From positions 129,168 through 135,127 of the forward strand of contig NVWZ01000009.1 of the NCBI GenBank assembly GCA_002746365.1: a stretch of DNA of 5,960 bases, in the 5' to 3' direction. Each line of letters starts with the position of its first letter. Within the stretch, counting starts at the first letter, position 1. Shown here one piece after another: positions 1-5,301 of this stretch. The position numbers and the translations under genes were made by a program. This stretch comes from Thiotrichaceae bacterium (GTDB taxonomy: Bacteria; Pseudomonadota; Gammaproteobacteria; SZUA-229). The notes under the pieces are model-generated. The model ran no database searches. It saw only the letters and a list, made by a program, of their open reading frames with translations, and was not told the origin of the DNA.

Positions 1-1230
1 CACGGTGACAGACCAGAAATTTTTAGCGGGGATATTCTTGGGAAGTGTCAGTTGATATACATTGCCACCCATCAAAAAATCATCATCAGAATCACGATAA
101 TCGATCAGGTACTGAGAACCGTTTCCAACCATTTTCGCCGTCATGGCAGGCGTTACTACAATGGCTTCATAATGAAATAGTGTTCTTGCATCTATCCATA
201 GGGCATCACCCGACATAAAATCATAGCGTCCACCAACGAAGAGAGCCTCATACTTACGGTCATCATAGATGCGTACCCCATCCAGGCGATTGGCGTAGGC
301 ATTGGCCTTGGCAATGGCTTCGCCTATTTGAATACCTTCGCTCAACAGTTTCTTCATGCGCTTGTCTGGAAAAAATGCCTTGCCCTTTTCAATGCCTAGT
401 GCCTTCAGCAGACCAAGTTCATACATGGTAAAAGCCGAAGTTGGTTCGTATTGTGCAATCTTATTCAATAGATCAAAGTACGTTATGTCGCGGGGATGAG
501 TGGTGTCACCATCATTAAACGACATGCTTGTATACCGTGCATCTTTACGAGGCCCGGTAGCTAGCGGGTAAATCTTAAAACGCTCTTTATAGTATTTGAG
601 AGCTTTCTCTCCCGTTCCAGTATCCTGCACGAAACCTCGAACCATTACCCAGTTGCGATAAGTTGGGCATTTGACAACGAAGTAGCCTTCCGGCACATTT
701 CCCTCATAACCGGGAGGAAGCAACAGATATTTCCCACCCTTGCCCTTGTCAGGGCCCGCATTGCCAAGATCAGTCAACCAGCGTTGCCAACCATCATCAA
801 CGACACCCAGCACATTCGGTGGAATTTCAACAACGGTAGGGCCATCTTTTTTAAGATCAGTATGCGCAGAAGCATAAACGCTTTCGGTATTGTAGGTGAG
901 CCCAACAGCACCAGCCTTTCCTGCTCCAGGTATCGTATAGATTTGAATATCACTTGGCTTTTTCCAGCCATAGTCCCGAATATGGGCTTCAAATATTGAG
1001 TTTACCGAGGTCATCGGCATAAACTCAAGATACGCCTGAGTTGCTCTTTGCCGGTCTAGTTGATCAAAGGCTTTATCAACTGTATCTTGGGTTGGAAAGC
1101 CTCCCTTATACTCGAGAGTACCGATGGGCGATTCAGTTTTGATTGTCGTATTGGGATAATTATCCTGGGCGTACCCGCTGCTCGTTATAAGTAACATACC
1201 AGCGATTACGAGGGAGCTGTATCTATTCAT
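1..1230 (-). CDS. DUF1254/DUF1214 exported protein, C-terminus cut by window edge
   Basis: The frame is open for 410 codons from the ATG at 1230-1228 to the left edge without a stop, so the gene is partial at its 3' end. The N-terminus (MNRYSSLVIAGMLLITSSGYAQD in two parts: MNRYSSLVIAGMLL, then ITSSGYAQD) is a Sec signal peptide with probable cleavage after Ala21, so the product is likely periplasmic. The following region matches the DUF1254 type (for example FMPMTSVNSIFEAH, then a VVEIPPNVLGVVDDGWQRW segment near residue 150 and LLPPGYEGNVPEGYFVV soon after). The last visible residues (LPKNIPAKNFWSVTV) are the start of the conserved part of DUF1214. Related proteins are roughly 450-490 residues, so a few tens of residues are missing. 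The biochemical role of the family is unknown. A weak GGAC ribosome site lies about 9 bases upstream of the ATG. The 316-base upstream region rich in repeats suggests regulated expression, possibly by the neighbouring AraC-family protein. Confidence 0.9.
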   Translation of the reverse strand, partial: MNRYSSLVIAGMLLITSSGYAQDNYPNTTIKTESPIGTLEYKGGFPTQDTVDKAFDQLDRQRATQAYLEFMPMTSVNSIFEAHIRDYGWKKPSDIQIYTIPGAGKAGAVGLTYNTESVYASAHTDLKKDGPTVVEIPPNVLGVVDDGWQRWLTDLGNAGPDKGKGGKYLLLPPGYEGNVPEGYFVVKCPTYRNWVMVRGFVQDTGTGEKALKYYKERFKIYPLATGPRKDARYTSMSFNDGDTTHPRDITYFDLLNKIAQYEPTSAFTMYELGLLKALGIEKGKAFFPDKRMKKLLSEGIQIGEAIAKANAYANRLDGVRIYDDRKYEALFVGGRYDFMSGDALWIDARTLFHYEAIVVTPAMTAKMVGNGSQYLIDYRDSDDDFLMGGNVYQLTLPKNIPAKNFWSVTV

Positions 1231-1355
1231 TTTTATTTGTCCATTTCTGCAGTCAGAATCTTTAGAGTTTCACCATTTCAAACTAACATTACGGCTGTTG
1301 ATGCCGCGATGTTCAGGCTAAATCTACGTATGATTGTTATCGACCAGGTTTTATC

Positions 1356-1392
1356 GATGTTTTGGTTGTGATAAATAGACCATGAAAACATC
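1356..1392. promoter_or_regulatory. 8-bp inverted repeat, possible regulator site
   Basis: GATGTTTT at 1356-1363 is matched perfectly by AAAACATC at 1385-1392, with 21 bases between the arms. It lies upstream of the DUF1254 start on the side from which that gene would be transcribed. It could be an operator, or part of a leader if transcription begins further upstream. Short AT-rich arms of this length can arise by chance, so the functional call is tentative. Confidence 0.3.
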
Positions 1393-1402
1393 AAAAAGTA
1401 GA

Positions 1403-1453
1403 CTTAATTAACTGTTAACTGTTAACTGTTAACTGTCATAACAGCTAATTAAG
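1403..1453. promoter_or_regulatory. 15-bp inverted repeat bracketing the heptamer array
   Basis: CTTAATTAACTGTTA (1403-1417) and TAACAGCTAATTAAG (1439-1453) are inverted copies with 14 of 15 positions matching and 21 bases between them. The left arm runs into the tandem TTAACTG array, and the right arm contains an inverted TAACAG core of the same unit. The arrangement resembles a multi-site operator or a cruciform-forming element. The AraC-family protein encoded immediately upstream is the natural candidate ligand; that link is inference. Confidence 0.5.
1408..1436. repeat. Tandem TTAACTG heptamer, four copies
   Basis: TTAACTG occurs four times head to tail without mismatch (1408-1414, 1415-1421, 1422-1428, 1429-1435), followed by one more T. 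Each junction creates GTTAAC, a small palindrome. Copies 1 and 4 are 21 bp apart, two helical turns, a spacing that would put them on the same DNA face. The array may be a cluster of regulator half-sites or a slippage-prone tract whose copy number varies between strains and shifts the promoter of the DUF1254 gene. Confidence 0.85.
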
Positions 1454-1491
1454 AACAATATCACGCCTTTATTGTATTGCACAAACGGTTT

Positions 1492-1530
1492 AAAAAAATT
1501 GTCATTTCACGCCATTTTGAATTCGTGAAA
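1492..1530 (-). terminator. Weak terminator-like hairpin after the AraC-family gene
   Basis: Read on the minus strand, TTTCACG (1530-1524) pairs with CGTGAAA (1511-1505) across a 12-base loop, and a run of seven T follows (1498-1492) after a short gap. It lies just past the stop of the AraC-family gene. The stem is only 7 bp with few G-C pairs and the T-run is not adjacent, so intrinsic termination would be inefficient. Confidence 0.35.
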
Positions 1531-1546
1531 ATATAATCATCTTTAG

Positions 1547-2545
1547 CTACTTCTGCTCACGATAACCATTCGGTGAAGTGCCAGTCCAGCGTCGAAAGGC
1601 ACGCACAAAATTTGGTGCATTGGCATAACCTAACTGCTCACTGATATCTTTGATTTTTATTCCAGAGTTGTCTAATAACTGAATGGCTTTTTTGAACCGC
1701 CATTGTTCTACAACACCAGATAATGATGCATCCTCTTCAGCCAGATTGCGTTGTAATGTACGTATAGATGACTCAGTCATCTCAGCAACAAGTTCCATAT
1801 TTGGAATCAAATTAGGTTGCATGGAAGACAATAGATTTTCAATTTTACTTGATAGCGTTATGGGTAGTGAAAAGTTAGTGGCTAACCCTTCATGCACATC
1901 ACCGCCTAACATCGGCATAGCCAGCATGGAAGTAGGGAAAACAATAGCCGTAGCTGCTTGTCCTAATAGTATTCTTGTGTTGTTTCCAGGCGGTAACAAA
2001 ATATCTAAATTCGGTGCGATTTGACTTTGAAAATGAATTTCTAATGGCGCCCAATCATTACCGGCAGCAAGCTGAAATCCTTTAATAGCCAGGGCAAAAC
2101 TCAGAAAATCTGCCTGCTCTCTGCCTTTCTGCTTTCCGCCATAGATTTGTCGATCGGTAAAACGCTGCCAGTATTTTGTCTTATTGCCACAAATCTCGAA
2201 CCCTGCCTGTTCATGACTCATCACCACGCTATCGTATTTAACTGCTGTTTGAATGGCAGTCAATATATCCGGTGTATATGCAATCATTTCACCCCATTGA
2301 GATAAGCTGACCAACTGTATTTGTTCAGAAAACTGATCCATTAAATCATCTATACCTTCCTGTTGGTTAACACCATCGAAGAAAGAATACATAGAATGTA
2401 CTGGCACATACTGTTCTGTGTCAGTGAGATGAAATTTATTTAGACCGGAGGAGTCAAGCAGACGACTTACATTAACACCGGCATCCTTTAAACCGTCGAG
2501 TACAGGGCGTAAAAAACCTACTTGTACCAGTTGTAATTGTTCCAT
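1547..2545 (-). CDS. AraC-family transcriptional regulator (Arabinose_bd-type N-terminus)
   Basis: This 332-residue protein has the length and layout of AraC regulators with an Arabinose_bd-type ligand-sensing/dimerisation domain at about residues 20-200. The C-terminal DNA-binding domain spans about 249-332. Its first helix-turn-helix lies within 249-293 (AEMTESSIRTLQRNLAEE). The second is in 294-332, with the family signature around KDISEQLGYANAPNFVRAF and the closing RRWTGTSPNGYR. The ATG at 2545 fits the family N-terminus (EQLQLVQVGFLRPV); its ribosome site is weak (GGGT about 8 bases upstream). The gene is complete and shows no disruption. The next gene in the same direction encodes a DUF1254 protein across a repeat-rich gap, so that gene is its likeliest target, by inference. 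The inducer is unknown. Confidence 0.93.
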   Translation of the reverse strand: MEQLQLVQVGFLRPVLDGLKDAGVNVSRLLDSSGLNKFHLTDTEQYVPVHSMYSFFDGVNQQEGIDDLMDQFSEQIQLVSLSQWGEMIAYTPDILTAIQTAVKYDSVVMSHEQAGFEICGNKTKYWQRFTDRQIYGGKQKGREQADFLSFALAIKGFQLAAGNDWAPLEIHFQSQIAPNLDILLPPGNNTRILLGQAATAIVFPTSMLAMPMLGGDVHEGLATNFSLPITLSSKIENLLSSMQPNLIPNMELVAEMTESSIRTLQRNLAEEDASLSGVVEQWRFKKAIQLLDNSGIKIKDISEQLGYANAPNFVRAFRRWTGTSPNGYREQK

Positions 2546-2595
2546 CTATTTACCCGAAGAAGAATAAAAGTAGCTGAAGAGTAGATTGTTTAAAA

Positions 2596-2623
2596 ACTGT
2601 TCCTCATATCTGGAAACAGTATA
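2596..2623 (-). promoter_or_regulatory. Candidate -10 box and operator-like inverted repeat upstream of the AraC-family gene
   Basis: On the minus strand TATACT (2623-2618) is a good -10 candidate, about 73 bases upstream of the AraC-family start, but no convincing -35 box sits 17 bases further up. It overlaps an imperfect inverted repeat: ACTGTTCC (2596-2603) against GGAAACAGT (2612-2620), matching except for one extra base. A dyad spanning the -10 and start site would suit autoregulation. Evidence is by eye only. Confidence 0.3.
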
Positions 2624-2649
2624 CCTAATTACACCTTGAACTGGTTTTC

Positions 2650-2715
2650 CTATGTCAGGGGTATTCCCCAGGGGCACCTTTGTCGTGACTCTTCTATGTC
2701 AGGTATGTTTCCCAG
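2650..2715. repeat. Two direct copies of a 22-bp repeat, 44 bp apart
   Basis: Copies at 2650-2671 and 2694-2715 both begin CTATGTCAGG and end CCCAG, agreeing at 18 of 22 positions. The first copy contains GGGG-TATT-CCCC (2658-2669), a perfect 4-bp GC stem with a 4-base loop. A degenerate third copy may follow at 2722-2740 (TATGT...CCAG, shorter inside). They lie between the AraC-family gene and the recombinase remnant, where binding sites or attachment sites of the recombinase would be expected. Which of these they are cannot be told from this window. Confidence 0.6.
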
Positions 2716-2770
2716 ATTTCTCTTATGTGGTGGCTACCAGCCTTTGTTGCTACTTCACCAATGTCGGCTT

Positions 2771-2796
2771 CGTAAATAATAACCCTAGTATTTACG
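2771..2796. repeat. Short inverted repeat upstream of the recombinase remnant
   Basis: CGTAAATA (2771-2778) and TATTTACG (2789-2796) are perfect inverted copies around a 10-base centre. GGC on the left (two bases away) and CC on the right could extend the pairing with a bulge. It sits about 50 bases before the recombinase start. Tyrosine recombinase core sites have this general form (short inverted arms around a 6-8 base centre), but an operator or promoter element is equally possible. Confidence 0.4.
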
Positions 2797-2847
2797 CCTC
2801 ATTTCATTATTCTTAATAGGTTCCCATCATCAATATGGAGAACTGTC

Positions 2848-3473
2848 ATGTTATATCTAGAACACAATAAACCACACCGCATTCCTTGGAACAAAGGCAA
2901 GCTCACAGGACAGAAACCACCACTAAAACTCAATGAGGTTTGGGCAATCCGCATTCGATTACAGATTTCTAATAAGATTCGTGACCTTGCTCTGTTTAAC
3001 CTGGCTCTCGATAGTAAGCTAAGAAGCTGTGATCTGGTTAAACTCAAAGTGAGTGATGTTGCGCATGGAACACATATGGCAAAGCGCAGTACGGTCATGC
3101 AAATGAAAACCAAGAGACCCGTTCAATTTGTTGTACCAAACAGACACGTAATTCACTTTCGGAATTAATAAAGAGTCAGAATCTGTCATACACTGATTAT
3201 TTGTTTAAAAATCGATTTCATAAATCTGATCATATAACGACTCGACAATATGCTCGACTGTTAAAAACATGGTTCGTGGGAATTGGCTTAGATCCTTATG
3301 AGTACGCCACACATTCTATACGACGCACGAAGGTGTCAATGATCTATCAAAAAACCAAGAACATTAGAGCCATCCAATTACTATTAGGACATAGTATTTT
3401 AGATAGCACAGTAAGGTATCTTGGCGTCGAGCTGGATGATGCATTGGATGTCGCTGAAAACATAGAGATATAA
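2848..3473 (+). pseudogene. Small tyrosine recombinase/integrase, broken by one frameshift
   Basis: Two frames together encode a complete small tyrosine recombinase of about 208 residues. The first frame starts at the ATG at 2848, with TGGAG 7 bases upstream, and ends at a TAA at 3166-3168 after 106 residues. From about 3135 the homologous sequence continues in the next frame (TKQTRNSLSELIK...) to the stop ending at 3473. Restoring one base near 3135 (GTACC to GTAACC) joins them as PVQFVV then TKQTR. Catalytic residues, numbered in the restored protein, are all present: Arg59 (SKLRSCDL), probable Lys87, His156 and Arg159 (THSIRRTK), His182 (LLLGHS) and nucleophile Tyr191 (VRYLGV). The protein is close to the catalytic domain alone and lacks a large N-terminal arm-binding domain; family members of about 200 residues are known. 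No slippery heptamer is visible at the junction, so programmed frameshifting is unlikely. A sequencing error would look the same. Confidence 0.88.
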
Positions 3474-3485
3474 CTTATTTAAATT

Positions 3486-3515
3486 AGGCGCCTATTTATT
3501 TTACATAGGCGCTTT
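3486..3515. terminator. Hairpin between convergent recombinase remnant and abiEii
   Basis: GCGCCTAT (3488-3495) pairs perfectly with ATAGGCGC (3505-3512) around a 9-base loop, and a G-T and an A-T pair extend the base. It lies 12 bases past the recombinase stop and 17 bases past the end of abiEii, so it can serve both strands. On the plus strand three T follow directly; on the minus strand the tail is TAATTTAAAT. The T-tracts are short, so termination may be partial. Confidence 0.65.
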
Positions 3516-3531
3516 CATAAAAAGTGTCATA

Positions 3532-4440
3532 CTATTCATCCTTCCAACAAAAAATATCAGGTAGCCACTGCATAGTAAACAATTGATTTTCAGAGATTGC
3601 TTGATAAATCGGTTCAATAAATTGCTGAATTTCAGTGACGACATCCGAAAAATCTGCTTCATCTGTTATACCGTTTTTATTTAGAAAGGCCTTCCATTGG
3701 ATGCTCTTGCCTATATCATTCTTAAACTCATCACCAAAAATAACAAGGGCCTTGGTAGACATAACCATTTTTCTTGTCTCAAATGTGGCTTTCACGGCTT
3801 GTGCTAAAATATTCCCATCTAATGTCATCGACTGTGCGATTACGCGAATATCGTAAAAATCTTTCATACGACTATTCGCTATACCTAGCATCACCATCGC
3901 CTGAAATTTTTCAGCAATCACTGTATATACTGGGTAAGCCCTTAACTGTGGAGCCGGCAAATCAAGATAAACAGGGAGTCTTACTTCTTCAGCGGCAGGC
4001 ACCACAGCATCGCCATAACCAATATCAACTTGAAATGGAATTCGCGCATTCTTTAAATTTGCAAAACCTGTTATACGTACGCCTGAATAATCAGCGTCTT
4101 CTTTAATCTCAATACCTGATACGGAAGCAACATCAAATACCAAGCCATCATCTTCATTCTGGCTGACTATCTGACGAAATGCAGACTCAAGATGCGGCAC
4201 GTCATTGTCACCAAAACCGAGTAAATCAATATCGCGTGTAGGCCGATGAAAATCTTCATTCCACACCCAAAACAATAAGGCGCCTTTAAGTAAAAACTGA
4301 TCGGAATATTCACTACGGCTGAGTCGATACAATAAACGCTGCATAACATATTGGCGTAATACGTAATCAAAATCCTCCTCACGTTCACGAGCAAGATTAC
4401 GTAATTTTTGACGTATTGAAGCGGCTCTATCCGTTGTCAT
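3532..4440 (-). CDS. abiEii: AbiEii toxin, nucleotidyltransferase of a type IV toxin-antitoxin system
   Basis: This 302-residue protein has the hallmarks of the AbiEii/DUF1814 nucleotidyltransferase family. These are LLKGALLFWVW (50-60), the metal-binding Asp-Ile-Asp at 70-72 within RPTRDIDLL, a further Asp at 139 (VDIGYGD), and the motif IAEKFQAMVMLGIANSRMKD (175-194) followed by FYD (195-197). All key residues appear intact, so the toxin should be active. In characterised AbiE systems the toxin causes reversible growth arrest, limiting phage spread or stabilising mobile DNA; some relatives modify tRNA with nucleotides. The frame is open further upstream to 4608, but that part overlaps the end of abiEi. 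The ATG at 4440, with AGGTG about 10 bases upstream, is the better start. It lies 31 bases past the abiEi stop, in one operon with it. Confidence 0.94.
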   Translation of the reverse strand: MTTDRAASIRQKLRNLAREREEDFDYVLRQYVMQRLLYRLSRSEYSDQFLLKGALLFWVWNEDFHRPTRDIDLLGFGDNDVPHLESAFRQIVSQNEDDGLVFDVASVSGIEIKEDADYSGVRITGFANLKNARIPFQVDIGYGDAVVPAAEEVRLPVYLDLPAPQLRAYPVYTVIAEKFQAMVMLGIANSRMKDFYDIRVIAQSMTLDGNILAQAVKATFETRKMVMSTKALVIFGDEFKNDIGKSIQWKAFLNKNGITDEADFSDVVTEIQQFIEPIYQAISENQLFTMQWLPDIFCWKDE

Positions 4441-4471
4441 TAGTATCGAACACCTGCAATCTTCAAACCGA

Positions 4472-5077
4472 TCATACAAGACTCTCCAAATAGGGTTGCA
4501 TGACTTTTTGCACGCGACAAATTTTCGCGCAGTTCTGAAGTTCATCCATGGTGAATTTACGAGCAGACCAGCCTTCACGTAGTGCCTCCAGTGCCACATC
4601 CAGACCAACTTTTCCGCGGTACTTAAAGCAATCCACTACCGTCTTAGCAGGATTAAATACTTTAATCGATACTCCCTCAATCGAATGTGTCTCAACACCT
4701 AAGTGGAGCGACTCAGCAGACATCGTTACAAATCGAACGGGTGGGTAGGATATTTCAGGTCGCCACGCCTTACGATCGATGGCCAGCCAGATCTGGTGAG
4801 GATTTTGTGTTGTCATGTTGTGGTAATTGAGGGCAGACAGCAGTGCAACAACAGCTTTTGGGGCTAGTTTACTAATTTCTACCAGGGAGTGATGTCGTCC
4901 CAGATCTTTATTTGGCCATTGGTAAAGTCCGCGTCCAATGCGCTCAATCACGCCTTCTTGTGCCAGAATATAAAGGTAATCTTTCGGCAGGCCGTGCTCT
5001 TTAAGGTCTCTCGGCCTAATAACCGATTGCCCTCGAACCAGATCAATTACCTGTTCCCGTTTAGATTCCTCTTTCAT
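4472..5077 (-). CDS. abiEi: AbiEi antitoxin, type IV toxin-antitoxin autorepressor
   Basis: This 201-residue protein is the cognate antitoxin. An N-terminal winged helix-turn-helix covers about residues 5-55 (REQVIDLVRG..., the turn around RPRDLKEHGLPKDYL, and the wing RIGRGLYQWP). The C-terminal antitoxin domain follows, with the family-typical LSALNYHNMTTQNPHQIW (about 79-97) and NPAKTVVDCFKYRGKVGLDV (about 142-161). In type IV systems AbiEi neutralises the toxin without forming a stable complex with it and represses the operon by binding inverted repeats in the promoter. A perfect 17-bp inverted repeat lies 10 bases before this start. There is no ribosome binding site before the ATG, an upstream in-frame TAA excludes a longer form, and the -10 box is 6 bases away, so translation may be leaderless. 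The toxin gene follows after 31 bases. Confidence 0.94.
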   Translation of the reverse strand: MKEESKREQVIDLVRGQSVIRPRDLKEHGLPKDYLYILAQEGVIERIGRGLYQWPNKDLGRHHSLVEISKLAPKAVVALLSALNYHNMTTQNPHQIWLAIDRKAWRPEISYPPVRFVTMSAESLHLGVETHSIEGVSIKVFNPAKTVVDCFKYRGKVGLDVALEALREGWSARKFTMDELQNCAKICRVQKVMQPYLESLV

Positions 5078-5083
5078 GAGGTT

Positions 5084-5111
5084 ATTGTATTATTTCCTCG
5101 GCATTTGTCAA
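5084..5111 (-). promoter_or_regulatory. Sigma-70 promoter of abiEi-abiEii
   Basis: On the minus strand TTGACA (5111-5106), a perfect -35 box, is followed after 16 bases by TACAAT (5089-5084), five of six for -10. The expected start of transcription, about 7 bases on, coincides with the A of the abiEi ATG at 5077. The -35 box lies in the centre of the operator dyad and the spacer is its downstream arm, so a repressor bound there would block polymerase. Confidence 0.75.
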
Positions 5112-5131
5112 CATATGCCGAGGAAATAATA
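5088..5131. promoter_or_regulatory. Perfect 17-bp inverted repeat, probable AbiEi operator
   Basis: TATTATTTCCTCGGCAT (5088-5104) is repeated without mismatch in inverted orientation at 5115-5131, with 10 bases between arms. The arm centres are 27 bp apart. It overlaps the abiE promoter. AbiEi proteins studied elsewhere bind paired inverted repeats of similar size in their own promoters, so autoregulation is the natural reading. The same sequence could form a hairpin in any transcript reading through from yecA and may reduce such read-through. Confidence 0.8.
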
Positions 5132-5301
5132 TATCTGGCTATTTTTTGAATGTCTCCTTTGAACGTATTTTCAGTCTTTTAGGCAATTCCCGCCAAGGTC
5201 GGCTATGTGGTGAACTGGTGCAATGAAAAAGAAATTCTGAATATCTTCTTAAAAAAGCACGCATGTCTTCGATAGCATTACAGAACCTGGATCCAGATAA
5301 A

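Larger units (their letters stand above)
1231..1546. other. Repeat-rich intergenic region between araC-type gene and DUF1254 gene
   Basis: No gene is supported in these 316 bases on either strand. The region must contain the 3' end signals of the AraC-family gene and probably the promoter of the DUF1254 gene, since both are on the minus strand. It holds the heptamer array, two inverted repeats and a weak terminator-like hairpin, each listed separately. TTATCGA also occurs twice in direct orientation (1337-1343 and 1351-1357). A possible minus-strand promoter is TTAACA (1425-1420), 17 bases, then TCTACT (1402-1397). This would put the -35 box inside the heptamer array and give a leader of about 160 bases. 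That promoter call is weak. Confidence 0.6.

Noticed and set aside
1683..2024. Plus-strand open frame of 113 codons across the AraC-family gene
   Set aside because: It lies antisense to a well-supported gene and shows no recognisable family; it is a shadow frame. The plus-strand frames within abiEi, abiEii and the DUF1254 gene, and the minus-strand frame 2799-3113 over the recombinase, were rejected for the same reason.
2650..2796. CRISPR array
   Set aside because: There are only two clear repeat copies, with a 22-base interval and no continued array or Cas genes.
3130..3168. Programmed -1 frameshift to make a full-length recombinase
   Set aside because: There is no X-XXY-YYZ slippery heptamer or strong downstream stem at the junction; a one-base deletion is simpler.
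4441..4608. N-terminal extension of the abiEii frame upstream of the ATG at 4440
   Set aside because: It overlaps the end of abiEi in another frame, has no AbiE-like sequence, and the ATG at 4440 matches the family start with a plausible ribosome site.
5139..5264. Minus-strand 41-codon frame encoding a basic peptide (starts MRAFLRRYSEF), downstream of yecA
   Set aside because: It has only a weak upstream GAAGAC and no family I recognise, and the longer frame through 5417 lies over the end of yecA. It could be a remnant or chance. I see no supported gene in 5132-5301.
5287..5296. Perfect palindrome CTGGATCCAG just past the yecA stop
   Set aside because: It has no loop or T-run to act as a terminator and is short enough to occur by chance.
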